Origin: Chloroflexota bacterium | GTDB lineage: Bacteria > Chloroflexota > Anaerolineae > Anaerolineales > DRMV01 | Assembly: GCA_011322445.1 (NCBI GenBank) | Contig: DRMV01000048.1 | Coordinates: forward strand, 1 to 64,000 | Direction: 5' to 3' | DNA: 64,000 nucleotides | In this document: one piece after another, positions 7,748 through 16,431 of the stretch | Numbering within the stretch: the first letter of the stretch is position 1 | How the letters are laid out: each line of letters begins with the position of its first letter | Notes under the pieces: model-generated | What the model was told of the DNA's origin: nothing | Databases searched by the model: none | The model's input: the letters and a program-made list of their open reading frames with translations, nothing else | Position numbers and translations under genes: made by a program

Positions 7748-9163
7748 TTACCCGACCGAGCCTTCCATCTGAAGGCGAATGAGGCGGTTCATCTCAATGG
7801 CGTATTCCATCGGCAGTTCTTTGACGAAGAATTCCATGAAGCCGGAAACCACCATCGTGGTGGCCTCTTCTTCGCTCAGGCCACGGCTCATCAGGTAGAA
7901 GAGCTGGTCTTCATCCACCTTGGAGACCGAGGCTTCGTGGCCGATGGTGACGTCGTCTTCTTCGATTTCCATGTAGGGGTAAGTATCCGTCTGAGAGGCT
8001 TCATCCAGCAACAGGGCGTCGCAGGTGACGTGCGAGCGCACATTGGAAGCCCCGCGGCGCACTTTCAGCAGGCCGCGATAGGAAGAGCGCCCCGTGCCCT
8101 TGCTGATGGATTTGGAAATGATTTTGCTGCTGGTGTTGGGCGCGAGGTGCACCATTTTGCCGCCCGCGTCCAAAATCTGGCCGTCGCGGGCGAAAGCCAC
8201 CGAAAGGATTTCACCGTGCGCGCCCTCACCCACCAGGTAGCACGAGGGGTATTTCATGGTGACCTTGGAACCCATGTTCGCGTCGACCCATTCCATAGTC
8301 GCGCCTTCATACACCATTGCGCGCTGGGTCACCAGGTTATAGACATTGGTGGACCAGTTTTGAATGGTGGTATAGCGCACATACGCGCCCGGGCGGACAA
8401 TGATTTCGATCACGCCGGTGTGCAGCGATTCGGTGGAATACATGGGCGCGGTGCAACCTTCCACGTAGTGAACCTTCGCGCCTTCGTCCGCGATGATCAG
8501 GGTGCGCTCGAACTGGCCGATGTTGGCGCTGTTGAGGCGGAAGTACGCCTGCAAGGGCAAGGCTACTTCCACACCCGGCGGCACGTACACAAACGAGCCG
8601 CCCGACCACACCGCGCTGTTGAGAGCGGCGAACTTGTTGTCGTTGATGGGCACCACCTTGCCGAAATACTGCCGAAACAGGTCGGGGTGCTCGCGCAGGC
8701 CGTCTTCGATGCTCTTGAAAATCACGCCCTGGCGTTCCAACTGCTCTTGAATGCGATGGTACACCATCTCGGATTCGTACTGCGCGCCCACGCCTGCAAG
8801 GAACTTCTGCTCGGCTTCGGGAATGCCCAGGCGATCGAAGGTTTCCTTGATTTCTTCGGGGATTTCATCCCACGACCGGCCAGCCTTGTCGGTGGGCCTG
8901 ATGTAGTAGTAAATGTCGTCGAAATTCAATTCCGACAAATCCGGCCCCCAATTGGGCATGGGGCGCTCGATGAAATGCCGATACGCCTTGAGGCGATATT
9001 CCAGCATCCATTCTGGCTCGCCCTTGATGGCCGAGATTTGCCGCACAATGTCTTCATCCAACCCCTTGCGGGCTTTGAAGACGTAATTCTCCGGGGTGTG
9101 GAAGTCGTAACGGTCTTCGCCGCTCAGGCTTTCCAACAGTTCCGCGTCACTTTGCTTCGCCAT
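7748..9163 (-). CDS. sufB: SufB, Fe-S cluster assembly scaffold subunit
   Basis: 471-residue SufB, about the normal length. It shows the usual N-terminal [15 protein letters not shown], the KYFGKVVP-type motif ([20 protein letters not shown]), the [20 protein letters not shown] segment with the conserved cysteine, and the C-terminal [30 protein letters not shown]. SufB is the subunit on which the cluster is assembled. It is separated from sufC by a short degenerate octamer array. Confidence 0.97.
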   Translation of the reverse strand: MAKQSDAELLESLSGEDRYDFHTPENYVFKARKGLDEDIVRQISAIKGEPEWMLEYRLKAYRHFIERPMPNWGPDLSELNFDDIYYYIRPTDKAGRSWDEIPEEIKETFDRLGIPEAEQKFLAGVGAQYESEMVYHRIQEQLERQGVIFKSIEDGLREHPDLFRQYFGKVVPINDNKFAALNSAVWSGGSFVYVPPGVEVALPLQAYFRLNSANIGQFERTLIIADEGAKVHYVEGCTAPMYSTESLHTGVIEIIVRPGAYVRYTTIQNWSTNVYNLVTQRAMVYEGATMEWVDANMGSKVTMKYPSCYLVGEGAHGEILSVAFARDGQILDAGGKMVHLAPNTSSKIISKSISKGTGRSSYRGLLKVRRGASNVRSHVTCDALLLDEASQTDTYPYMEIEEDDVTIGHEASVSKVDEDQLFYLMSRGLSEEEATTMVVSGFMEFFVKELPMEYAIEMNRLIRLQMEGSVG

Positions 9164-9185
9164 GGTTCATCCTCTTCAAGGCGTC

Positions 9186-9240
9186 CGTTGCGCACCACAC
9201 GCAACCTCGCTCTTCGCCATTTCGCAATTTTCTAATTCCT
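9186..9240. repeat. Degenerate 8-bp-period array between sufB and sufC
   Basis: C/T-rich octamers with a recurring CGC (CGTTGCGC, CAACCTCG, CTCTTCGC, CATTTCGC, AATTTTCT, AATTCCTT). The last units run into the sufC stop codon. The units resemble those at 17912-17943. Confidence 0.45.
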
Positions 9241-10004
9241 TACGCGCCCACCCGCTCGCGCAGCCAATCGTAGCCATGCTCTTCCAAATGCTCCGCGAGT
9301 TCAGGGCCACCCGTTTCCACAATGCGCCCGTCCATCATAATGTGCACTTTATCGGGCTGGATGTAGCGCAAAATGCGCTGGTAGTGGGTAATCACCAGCA
9401 CGCCCAGGTCGGGGCCACGCAGCGCGTTCACACCCTCCGAAACGATGCGCAACGCGTCAATGTCCAGGCCAGAGTCGGTTTCGTCCAAGATCGCGATTTC
9501 CGGCTCCAGCATCGCCATCTGCAAAATTTCGGCGCGCTTTTTCTCGCCGCCGCTGAAGCCATCGTTGAGGTAGCGCCCTGCAAACGAAGGATCCATGTTA
9601 AGCAGGCGCATTTTATCCATCAACAGTTTGCGGAATTCCGCAATCGGAATGCCCTCATCGTCAGGGTTGAGCGCCTTGCGTTTGGCATTGAGCGCAGCGC
9701 GCAGGAAATTCGCGAGGCTCACACCAGGGATCGCCACGGGGTACTGGAAAGCCAGGAAAATGCCCAGATGCGCCCGTTCTTCGGGTGGCAGTTCCAGAAT
9801 ATTTTGGCCCTTGAAAATCACTTCCCCTGCGGTCACTTCATAGTTGGGGTGCCCCATCAGGGTATAAGCCAGGGTAGACTTCCCCGTGCCGTTAGGGCCC
9901 ATGATGGCATGGACTTCGCCCTGCGGCAGCGTTAAATTCACACCTTTCAAAATTTCCTTGCCGCCAATGTTGACGTGCAGGTTGCGGATGACCAGTTCGG
10001 ACAT
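9240..10004 (-). CDS. sufC: SufC, Fe-S assembly ATPase
   Basis: ABC-type ATPase of 254 residues, cytosolic, part of SufBCD. It shows Walker [10 protein letters not shown] (36-44), a signature [14 protein letters not shown] typical of SufC rather than transporters, and Walker [13 protein letters not shown]. The ATG is preceded by GAGGAG 6 nt upstream. It is the first gene of the minus-strand suf transcript, with its promoter in the shared region at 10097-10125. Confidence 0.97.
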   Translation of the reverse strand: MSELVIRNLHVNIGGKEILKGVNLTLPQGEVHAIMGPNGTGKSTLAYTLMGHPNYEVTAGEVIFKGQNILELPPEERAHLGIFLAFQYPVAIPGVSLANFLRAALNAKRKALNPDDEGIPIAEFRKLLMDKMRLLNMDPSFAGRYLNDGFSGGEKKRAEILQMAMLEPEIAILDETDSGLDIDALRIVSEGVNALRGPDLGVLVITHYQRILRYIQPDKVHIMMDGRIVETGGPELAEHLEEHGYDWLRERVGA

Positions 10005-10096
10005 ACGAAACTCCTCATTGCGGTAAAATAGGCGGTGGAGCGTTCGCTCCGCCGCTTGAGCCGGTTGACACCGGGAAGGTTCTTTTGCGTGGGGGC

Positions 10097-10178
10097 ATTA
10101 TAGCACCGCGGCCGCCTCAAGTCAATATTCGTTATAAAAATCCAAAATATTGACTTATCTCCCTGGTCGTGCTATACT
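10097..10178. promoter_or_regulatory. Divergent suf promoters sharing a perfect inverted-repeat operator
   Basis: AAGTCAATATT (10119-10129) and AATATTGACTT (10146-10156) form an 11-bp perfect inverted repeat. Each arm contains the -35 box of one promoter. Minus strand: TTGACT, 17 bp, TATAAT (-10 at 10097-10102) towards sufC. Plus strand: TTGACT (10150-10155), 17 bp, TATACT (10173-10178) towards sufR. A regulator bound across the arms would cover both -35 boxes at once. SufR is the obvious candidate. Confidence 0.85.
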
Positions 10179-10233
10179 GTGGCCGACGTTTTCGCACACA
10201 GCACGCATTTCCCTTCTTCATCGGCAGGGCTTC

Positions 10234-10872
10234 ATGCAAGAGACCCGCAAGCGCATTCTCCAAACCCTTCTCACGCGGCAGCGTTGCACCATCAACGAAC
10301 TGGCCGAGGCCGTGGGCATCACCCCCATCTCCGTACGGCACCACATCAACAAGCTGGAAGCCGCCGGACTGGTCGCTTCGGAAGAGGAACGCCACGGTGT
10401 AGGCCGGCCGCGACGCCTCTATTACCTTACCGATGCCGGCTTAGAACAATTTCCCTCGCAATATGTTCGCCTGACCACCCAGCTCTTGCGGCAACTCAAA
10501 GCCACTTTGCCCGCGCCCATGGTTTCCAAAATTTTCACCGAAATGGCGCGCAACATGGCAAAGGAATTCGTCACCGAGATCGAATCCCAACACATGGGGC
10601 CGAAAGAGCGCCTGCAGTTCGTAGCAAACCTGCTCAATCAAGAAGGTTTTGTCGTCACCTGGGAAGAAGAAGACGACCACTATGTTCTCAAAGAATCGGT
10701 TTGTCCGTATTATCACGTAGGGCAAGACCACCCAGAAGTATGCGTGTTAGACCGCAACTTTGTAGCGGCCCTGCTCGACCTGCCCGCCGACAAGATTCGT
10801 CACGAGCACTGTATTTTCAACGGCGATAAACAATGCCGTTTCCTCATCCCCAAACCCAGCACGGAGAGTTAG
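10234..10872 (+). CDS. sufR: SufR-like Fe-S-sensing transcriptional regulator
   Basis: 212-residue winged-helix regulator. Residues ~5-65 form the HTH (INELAEAVGITPISVRHHINKLEAAGLV) and wing. The C-terminal half has four cysteines, C157, C170, C193 and C201, in the arrangement of SufR proteins that hold an Fe-S cluster and repress suf genes when it is present. The ATG at 10234 begins the conserved HTH; a longer in-frame extension upstream would run into the promoter. It is divergent from sufCBD, and its operator is the inverted repeat between them. Confidence 0.88.
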   Translation: MQETRKRILQTLLTRQRCTINELAEAVGITPISVRHHINKLEAAGLVASEEERHGVGRPRRLYYLTDAGLEQFPSQYVRLTTQLLRQLKATLPAPMVSKIFTEMARNMAKEFVTEIESQHMGPKERLQFVANLLNQEGFVVTWEEEDDHYVLKESVCPYYHVGQDHPEVCVLDRNFVAALLDLPADKIRHEHCIFNGDKQCRFLIPKPSTES

Positions 10873-10876
10873 CGCT

Positions 10877-11239
10877 ATGAGCGAGCAAACCAACACCTCC
10901 TCCCCCAAGCCCAACCGCCCGGAGTGGGAAGCCCGCAAAACCCACCCCAAACTGGCCGAACAGGCCGAAAAAGCCCTGCGCACCGTGGTAGACCCGGAAT
11001 TGGGCATGGACGTGGTGACGTTGGGGCTGATTCGTAACCTGCAAATTTTCGACGAATCGGCCAACCTGGTCATGATTCTGACCACGCCCTTCTGCCCTTA
11101 CGGCCCGGCCATTCTGGAAGCCGCGCGGCGCAAGGTCGAGGAAGCCCTGCAAAAGCCTACCACCATCGAACTCGGCGAAGAAATCTGGGAACGCGACATG
11201 ATGGAAGAAGGCGCAGCCGAAATGTTAGGGCTGTGGTAA
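10877..11239 (+). CDS. sufT: MIP18/DUF59 family Fe-S assembly factor (SufT-like)
   Basis: 120-residue protein of the MIP18 (DUF59) family. It shows the core VVDPELGMDVVTLGLIRNL, then ILTTPFCPYGPAILEAARRKVEEAL with the single conserved cysteine of the TTPxCP motif. Such proteins help maturation or transfer of Fe-S clusters. It begins 4 bp after sufR with GGAGAG upstream, so it is co-expressed with the regulator and ends in a strong terminator. Confidence 0.85.
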   Translation: MSEQTNTSSPKPNRPEWEARKTHPKLAEQAEKALRTVVDPELGMDVVTLGLIRNLQIFDESANLVMILTTPFCPYGPAILEAARRKVEEALQKPTTIELGEEIWERDMMEEGAAEMLGLW

Positions 11240-11262
11240 CCCACTTTTCTTCCCCAAAAACA

Positions 11263-11295
11263 AAACATCCCCGCCAAAAGCAGGCGGGGATGTTT
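11263..11295. terminator. Bidirectional rho-independent terminator
   Basis: A 13-bp perfect stem AAACATCCCCGCC / GGCGGGGATGTTT with a 7-base loop. The A- and T-ends serve both directions. It separates the convergent sufT and SCP2 genes. Confidence 0.9.
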
Positions 11296-11306
11296 GTATG
11301 GAGCGC

Positions 11307-11636
11307 TTAGCGCAGTTTGAAGAAACTGGTGAGTTTCATCGCCAGGTTGAGGTTGCCCTTCAACTTCAACTTACCCTGCATGAAAGCGGCCATGCCATCC
11401 AGTTTGCCGAGGATGACGTTCTTGTAGTCCTGCGCGTCGGCTTCTAAAGTCAGGGTGGGGTTGTCGGCCACGCCCTCTTCCACCGTGCATTGGCCGTCTT
11501 TGATGGTGATGATCCAGTCACCACCCTCTTCCCCCGTGAGGTGATATTGAATCACGGCTTCGACGCCTTTGGCTTTCTCGGGCAGGAAAGCCTTGGGCAT
11601 GCGAGCCATCAGTTCCTTCACGGTGATCTCGCTCAT
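11307..11636 (-). CDS. SCP2 sterol-carrier-like lipid-binding protein
   Basis: 109-residue protein of the SCP2 (sterol-binding) domain family. It shows GGDWIITIKDGQCTVEEG, then the helix ADAQDYKNVILGKLDGMAAFMQGKLKLKGNL typical of the lipid-tunnel fold. In bacteria such proteins bind acyl chains or acyl-CoA, which fits its place at the end of the fad operon. The ATG at 11636 is chosen because AAAGGAGTG lies just upstream; an earlier in-frame start would enter the spacer. Confidence 0.85.
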   Translation of the reverse strand: MSEITVKELMARMPKAFLPEKAKGVEAVIQYHLTGEEGGDWIITIKDGQCTVEEGVADNPTLTLEADAQDYKNVILGKLDGMAAFMQGKLKLKGNLNLAMKLTSFFKLR

Positions 11637-11655
11637 CGTTACACTCCTTTGAAAT

Positions 11656-11722
11656 GGGTAAACCGCAGATTTCACAGATTACGCAGAAAAATCTGTGAAA
11701 TCTGCGTAATCTGTGGTTTCCC
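11656..11722. repeat. Self-inverted octamer array (near-perfect hairpin)
   Basis: Left arm GGGTAAACCGCAG... (11656-11687), loop AAAA, right arm ...CTGTGGTTTCCC (11692-11722). Each arm is made of 8-bp units (CCGCAGAT, TTCACAGA, TTACGCAG, and on the right CTGTGAAA, TCTGCGTA, ATCTGTGG). The arms match except where CGT and TGA units are swapped. It lies exactly between the fadA stop codon and the SCP2 gene's ribosome site. Confidence 0.8.
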
Positions 11723-12927
11723 TACTGCAAATTCTCGAACACGCCGGCTGCGCCCATGCCGCCGCCAATGCACATGGTCACGATGCCGAACTGGACATCG
11801 CGGCGCTTCATTTCATAGACCAACTGGGTGGTCAGTTTCGCACCGGTGCAGCCCAGCGGGTGCCCGAGGGCAATCGCGCCGCCGTTCACATTGGTGATTT
11901 CCTCGTTCAAGCCGAGGTTGCGGATGACGGCCAGCGATTGCGAGGCAAAGGCTTCGTTGAGTTCAATCAGGCCAATGTCATCCAACGACAGCCCAGCCAG
12001 ATCCAGCGCCTTGGGCACGGCATACATGGGGCCAACGCCCATGATTTCGGGGTCAACGGCAGCCACGGCGAAGGACACGAAGCGCGCCATCGGCTTCAGG
12101 CCCAGCGCCTCGGCTTTGGCGCGGGACATGATGAGCACCGCGGCCGCGCCGTCGGACATCTGCGAGGAATTGCCCGCGGTGACCGTGCCGCCAATCTTGA
12201 AGGCGGGGCGCAGGCGGGCGAGGGCTTCCATGCTGGTATCGCGGCGGGGGCCTTCGTCGCGCTTGAAGACGAACTTTTTGGTCACCACCTCGCCGTCGTC
12301 GGTGGCCTGCTTGATTTCCACCTCCAGGGGGGTGATTTCCTCGTCGAAACGGCCGGAATCCACCGCCGCGGCAGCGCGCTGGTTGCTGCGCAGGGCAAAG
12401 GCGTCCTGCTCTTCGCGGCTGATGCCAAACTGCTCGGCGACGCGCTCGGCGGTCAGGCCCATGCTGAGATACACGCCCGGCCAGTCGGTCGCCAGTTTGG
12501 GGTTGGGGGCGAACTTGTTACTGGTCATCGGCACCATGGTCATGGATTCGGTGCCGCCGGCGATGGCGATATCCAGTTGACCGGCCATGATGGCGAAGGC
12601 CGCGTGGGCAATGCTCTGCAAGCCCGAAGAGCAGAAGCGGTTGATGGTTTCACCGGGCACGCTGGTGGGCAGGCCGGCGCGCAGCGCAGCAATGCGAGCA
12701 ACATTCATGCCCTGCTCGCCTTCAGGGAAGGCGCAGCCGAAAATCACGTCTTGAATGTCTTCCGGTTTGACAGCCGGGGCGCGGCGCAGCAGTTCCTGAA
12801 TGACCGCGGCGGCCATCTCATCGGGACGCACCGTCACCAGGCTTCCCTTGCGGGCCTTGCCCACCGCCGTGCGGGTCGCGGCGACGATGACGGGTTCGCG
12901 GGTGGGGTCGGAAATGGTGGTTACCAT
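11722..12927 (-). CDS. fadA: Acetyl-CoA C-acyltransferase (3-ketoacyl-CoA thiolase)
   Basis: Cleaves 3-ketoacyl-CoA with CoA in the last step of beta-oxidation. 401 residues, normal length. Nucleophile Cys99 lies in [11 protein letters not shown], general-base His356 in [15 protein letters not shown], and Cys386 in [13 protein letters not shown]. The ATG at 12927 has GAGGAG upstream. It lies downstream of fadN, but the two are separated by a four-helix-bundle gene flanked by octamer arrays. Some thiolases work in the biosynthetic direction; the fad context favours degradation. Confidence 0.93.
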   Translation of the reverse strand: MVTTISDPTREPVIVAATRTAVGKARKGSLVTVRPDEMAAAVIQELLRRAPAVKPEDIQDVIFGCAFPEGEQGMNVARIAALRAGLPTSVPGETINRFCSSGLQSIAHAAFAIMAGQLDIAIAGGTESMTMVPMTSNKFAPNPKLATDWPGVYLSMGLTAERVAEQFGISREEQDAFALRSNQRAAAAVDSGRFDEEITPLEVEIKQATDDGEVVTKKFVFKRDEGPRRDTSMEALARLRPAFKIGGTVTAGNSSQMSDGAAAVLIMSRAKAEALGLKPMARFVSFAVAAVDPEIMGVGPMYAVPKALDLAGLSLDDIGLIELNEAFASQSLAVIRNLGLNEEITNVNGGAIALGHPLGCTGAKLTTQLVYEMKRRDVQFGIVTMCIGGGMGAAGVFENLQ

Positions 12928-12963
12928 GGGTGTACTCCTCAACAAAAGGGGTGGAGGCAAAAG

Positions 12964-13013
12964 AGGTTAGGAGGTTAGGAGGTTAGGAAAGATAGGGAGG
13001 AAGGAAGTTAGGG
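12964..13013. repeat. GGTTAGG octamer array, left side of four-helix-bundle cassette
   Basis: AGGTTAGG occurs three times in tandem (12964-12987), then AAAGATAG, GGAGGAAG and GAAGTTAG continue the 8-bp phase. The stop codon of the four-helix-bundle gene (13008-13010) lies inside the last unit. Confidence 0.85.
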
Positions 13014-13430
13014 TTTTCGGCGGGCTGGGTGGGCATTGATAGAGCGGCTGAGCATGACAATCACTCGTTCGATGATGGGAAGTCGGTGTTCCATGACCTC
13101 ATTGCCCAACAGATGCCGGGCACGGACATACCAGCCTTGCAGTTCTCGTGCTTCTCCAAGGGCGATACGAAGCACTCTCAGGCCATCGGCAGAGCCAATG
13201 CCTCGCCCGTAGGCCTCTTCCACATTGGCACACAGGCTGCCGCTGCTTCGCACCATCTGTCTGGCTACATCCCGTCCCCGCGGGTCTTGCAATAGCTTCT
13301 CGCTGTCGCTCCATACCAGGTCAAACAAATACAACGCCCAGCGATAGTATTGCGTCTGCCACAAAGGGCTGCGTTTGACCGCTCCGGGCACTTGCTGTAA
13401 CCAAACCTCAAAGTCCACCGTGCCGCTCAC
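13008..13430 (-). CDS. Four-helix-bundle protein (S23/Avd-like family)
   Basis: 140-residue, mostly helical protein. Its pattern YRWALYLFDLVWSDSEKLL, then DVARQMVRSSGSLCANVEEAYGR and ALGEARELQGWYVRARHLLG, is the family first seen in 23S rRNA intervening sequences and related to the Avd accessory protein of diversity-generating retroelements. These proteins form pentameric barrels; their cellular role is mostly unknown. No reverse transcriptase or variable repeat is present here. The GTG start has only a weak ribosome site, which lies in the flanking array. It interrupts the fad operon between fadN and fadA, with inverted GGTTAGG octamers on both sides. Confidence 0.85.
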   Translation of the reverse strand: MSGTVDFEVWLQQVPGAVKRSPLWQTQYYRWALYLFDLVWSDSEKLLQDPRGRDVARQMVRSSGSLCANVEEAYGRGIGSADGLRVLRIALGEARELQGWYVRARHLLGNEVMEHRLPIIERVIVMLSRSINAHPARRKP

Positions 13431-13485
13431 ACCTAACCGCCTGACAACCTAACCACCTATCTTCCCTAACACCTCTAATTCCTCA
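13430..13485. repeat. CCTAAC octamer array, right side of four-helix-bundle cassette
   Basis: Seven octamers in phase (CACCTAAC, CGCCTGAC, AACCTAAC, CACCTATC, TTCCCTAA, CACCTCTA, ATTCCTCA). They are the reverse-complement type of the array at 12964-13013. They begin at the start codon of the four-helix-bundle gene and contain the fadN stop codon. Confidence 0.85.
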
Positions 13486-15901
13486 ACGGCTTCCCAGTCC
13501 TCAAAATATGCCACATCCTCTCCTGCGTCTTCTCCTCGCCGCACAGCGAGAGGAAGGCTTCGCGTTCCAGGTCAAGGATGTACTGCTCAGAGACCCACTG
13601 CGGCTTGCTCAGGTCGCCGCCGGTGAGCACGTAGGCCAGTTTGTTGGCAATGTGGGCTTCGTATTCGGTGATGTAGCCGCTTTCGCGCATGGTGTAGATG
13701 CCAACTTGCAGCGCGGCCAGCGTGTCGCGGCCCGCGGCGTACACCTTTTCGGGAATGGGCGGGTGCCAGCCGCTATCGAGCATGTGCAGCACTTCACGCT
13801 TGGCTTCCGCAATCAGGTGGTCGCGGTTCATCACGACCCGGTCGGCAGCGGTCAGGATGCCCCACGCGCGGGCTTCCTCGGCGCTGGTGGCAACCTTCGC
13901 CATGCCGATTTGCTCAAACGCCCGCTGCATGAAAGCCAGCACCTGCGCGTCTTTGGTGCGCATGGGCGGGTTCACAATGCGGCGGATGATTTCCTTGGTG
14001 CCGCCGCCCGCGGGAATCACGCCCGCGCCGACTTCCACCAGGCCGATGTAGAGTTCCGCCGCGGCCACCGCGCGGGAAGCGTGCATGGTGATTTCACAGC
14101 CGCCGCCCAAGGCCAGCCCGGCAGGTGCAGCCACCACCGGCTTGTGGAAATAGCGCATCCGCATGTTGAGGTTCTGGAATGCCTTGATCGACTCGTCCAG
14201 TTGGTCCCACATGCCCTGCTGGGAAGCCAGCACCACGGCGAACAGGTTGGCGCCCGCGCTGAAGTTGTCGGCGTCGCTGCCAATCACGATGCCGTCATAC
14301 TTGCCCTCGTCCACCAAATCCATCGCCTTGTTGAGCATGTTGAAAATGTCTTCGTCCAAGGCGTTCATCTTGGTGTGGAATTCCACGGCAATCACGCCGT
14401 CGCCCAGGTCGACGATGGCCGCGCCGGGGTTCTCGTCCATCACTTTGCCCGCAGCCTTCTCTTCCTTGATAAAAATGTTCTTCGGCGAGCGGCGGATGGG
14501 CTCATAGGTTTTCTTCGCGGGGTTGTAAACGCCCACCTTGCGGCTGCCGTCGTACTGGTAGAAGGTGGCGACGCCGGCTTCCAGCATCTCGTGCACCCAT
14601 TGCGGCGCAGGGAAGCCCTCTTTTGCCATCGCTTCGGTGGTTTCGGCCACGCCCAGCATGTCCCAAATCTCGAAGGGGCCGGCCTGATGAGCAAAACCCC
14701 AGCGCATGGCGTCGTCGATGGGCTTGGGGGTGTCGGCGATTTCGGGAATCACCGACGCGGCGTAGGCAAAGCCCTGATAGAGAATGGCACGCGCCAGTTG
14801 TGCGGCGCGGTCGGTTTCCTTCACCCAGGCCCGCAGGCGCTCGCCCAGGTCTTCAATGTCCTTGATTTTGCCGATGGATTCAAACTTGGGCTTGCTGGGC
14901 GGTTCGTATTCTAAGGTTTCCAGGTTGAGGTGCAGGTAAACCTTCTTGCCGTTTTCCTTGACCCGCTTGTAAAAGCCCTGTTTGGTCTTGTTGCCCAGCC
15001 AGCCGCGCTTGATGAGCTCGGCAATCAGGTTGTTGGCGCGTTCCGAAGCGAGGTATTTCTGCGCCATTGCGTCGTGGGGGATGGCAGCGCGCAGGTTGCG
15101 GCCCACATGATCCCAAACATCGATGCCCACCAGGTCGATCAGGCGGAAAGTGGCGGTCTTGGGGCGGCCCAGCAGCGGGCCGGTGATGGCATCCACTTCT
15201 TCCACGGTGTAGCCGTGTTCCAGCACATAGTCGAGCACGAACGCGCCGCTGCCGAAGGCGATGCGGTTGCCGATGAAGTTGGGGGTGTCTTTGCAGAGCA
15301 CCACGCCCTTGCCCAGGCGGTTTTCGCCGAATTCGCGGATGAATTCCACCACCTCGGGCAGGGTGTCTTCGCCGGGGATGACTTCCAGCAGTTTGAGGTA
15401 GCGGGGCGGGTTGAAGAAGTGGGTGCCCAAAAAGTGCTTGCGGAAGCCTTCGGAGCGCCCGGCGGCAATGTCTTTGATGGGAATGCCGGAGGTGTTGGTG
15501 CTCACGATGGTGTGTTCGGGGCGGATGGCATCAATGCGCTCCATTAGTTGCTGCTTGATGTCCAGCCGCTCGACCACCACCTCGATAATCCAGTCGGAAT
15601 GCTTGACGGCCTCTTCCAGATCGTCTTCCAGGTTGCCGAGGGAAACCAGCGCGGCGTGGTCTTTGGTGAAGAACGACGCCGGTTTGGATTTGAGAGCCCG
15701 CTCGAAGCCCTGCCGCACGATGCGGTTGCGGACTTCGCGGTCTTGCAAAGTGAGGCCTTTCTTTTCTTCGTCGGGGGTCAATTCCCGCGGCACGATATCT
15801 AACAGGGTAACGGGCACACCGGCGTTGGCGAGGTGAGCGGCAATGGCCGCCCCCATCGTCCCCGCGCCGATGACCGTCGCACGGCGGATTTGGTATTTCA
15901 T
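13475..15901 (-). CDS. fadN: FadN-type 3-hydroxyacyl-CoA dehydrogenase / enoyl-CoA hydratase fusion
   Basis: Bifunctional beta-oxidation enzyme of 808 residues. The N-terminal Rossmann domain starts with IGAGTMGAAIAAHLANAG, followed by GTHFFNPPRYLKLLEVI of the dehydrogenase. The C-terminal third is a crotonase domain with NFSAGANLF, GGCEITMHASR and the second catalytic glutamate in GLVEVGAG. Dehydrogenase before hydratase is the FadN order of Bacillus, the reverse of FadB. The ATG at 15901 is preceded by GGAGGTTCTCCT; an in-frame extension upstream only translates the octamer array. Confidence 0.93.
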   Translation of the reverse strand: MKYQIRRATVIGAGTMGAAIAAHLANAGVPVTLLDIVPRELTPDEEKKGLTLQDREVRNRIVRQGFERALKSKPASFFTKDHAALVSLGNLEDDLEEAVKHSDWIIEVVVERLDIKQQLMERIDAIRPEHTIVSTNTSGIPIKDIAAGRSEGFRKHFLGTHFFNPPRYLKLLEVIPGEDTLPEVVEFIREFGENRLGKGVVLCKDTPNFIGNRIAFGSGAFVLDYVLEHGYTVEEVDAITGPLLGRPKTATFRLIDLVGIDVWDHVGRNLRAAIPHDAMAQKYLASERANNLIAELIKRGWLGNKTKQGFYKRVKENGKKVYLHLNLETLEYEPPSKPKFESIGKIKDIEDLGERLRAWVKETDRAAQLARAILYQGFAYAASVIPEIADTPKPIDDAMRWGFAHQAGPFEIWDMLGVAETTEAMAKEGFPAPQWVHEMLEAGVATFYQYDGSRKVGVYNPAKKTYEPIRRSPKNIFIKEEKAAGKVMDENPGAAIVDLGDGVIAVEFHTKMNALDEDIFNMLNKAMDLVDEGKYDGIVIGSDADNFSAGANLFAVVLASQQGMWDQLDESIKAFQNLNMRMRYFHKPVVAAPAGLALGGGCEITMHASRAVAAAELYIGLVEVGAGVIPAGGGTKEIIRRIVNPPMRTKDAQVLAFMQRAFEQIGMAKVATSAEEARAWGILTAADRVVMNRDHLIAEAKREVLHMLDSGWHPPIPEKVYAAGRDTLAALQVGIYTMRESGYITEYEAHIANKLAYVLTGGDLSKPQWVSEQYILDLEREAFLSLCGEEKTQERMWHILRTGKPLRN

Positions 15902-15926
15902 AGGAGAACCTCCTGAAAAAAGGGTA

Positions 15927-15974
15927 GACGCAGAGAAAACAGAGGCGCAGAGGGCACAGAGTAGGGAGGCAGGG
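15927..15974. repeat. GCAGAG octamer array, left side of GxxExxY cassette
   Basis: Six octamers in phase (GACGCAGA, GAAAACAG, AGGCGCAG, AGGGCACA, GAGTAGGG, AGGCAGGG) directly upstream of the fadN ribosome site. They are the reverse complement of the family at 16431-16526. Confidence 0.75.
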
Positions 15975-16008
15975 GCTAATGAGCAGGCGTTGGAGCGGTG
16001 AGGCAGAA

Positions 16009-16431
16009 TCAAGCTCCGTTGTGGGAGAGAATCACGCGACGGATACCGCCATCTTTCAAACGGGCAACGCCAAAGTTGAGAATCAATCCCAATGGGTAAC
16101 CGCCAGCCTGCAAATAGGTTAGCAGTTGGGCAACATGAGCATCAATGATTCGCCTGACAACCTTAAGTTCCACCACAACAGTCTCATCCACCAACAAATC
16201 AATGCTGCCCTTGCCAACTTGAACGCCCTTATACATCACCTGAACAGGAACTTGTCGTTGGAACGGGATGTCTTGTCGTTCCAGCTCTACACCCAGAGCA
16301 TTTTCATACACACGCTCCAATAACCCGGCTCCCAGCGCCTGGTGAACCGCCATTGCCGCTCCAATTATTTTGTAGGTTAACTCGTTCAGCCTCTCAGGGA
16401 GTTCAGGCCAAGATTTCATGCCCGCCACCAT
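16009..16431 (-). CDS. GxxExxY protein, PD-(D/E)XK nuclease-like
   Basis: About 140 residues with the family signature GLLERVY (G36, E39, Y42). A possible PD-(D/E)XK core follows, with D78 in GSIDLLVDE and E88-x-K90 in VVVELKV. Then come HVAQLLTYLQAGGYPLGLILNFGV and a C-terminal RRVIL strand. This family is placed in the nuclease superfamily, but no substrate or role is established. The start could be the ATG at 16431 or the ATG at 16419; GAGGAG is adjacent but badly spaced for both. It interrupts the fad operon between fadE and fadN and is flanked by inverted octamer arrays. Confidence 0.85.
   Translation of the reverse strand: MVAGMKSWPELPERLNELTYKIIGAAMAVHQALGAGLLERVYENALGVELERQDIPFQRQVPVQVMYKGVQVGKGSIDLLVDETVVVELKVVRRIIDAHVAQLLTYLQAGGYPLGLILNFGVARLKDGGIRRVILSHNGA

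Noticed and set aside
11713-12978. Long plus-strand frame opposite fadA
   Set aside because: Antisense shadow; His/Gly-rich with no domain, while the other strand encodes an obvious thiolase.
13008-13430. Diversity-generating retroelement accessory gene (avd)
   Set aside because: No reverse transcriptase, template repeat or variable repeat within reach; only the family resemblance of the four-helix bundle remains.
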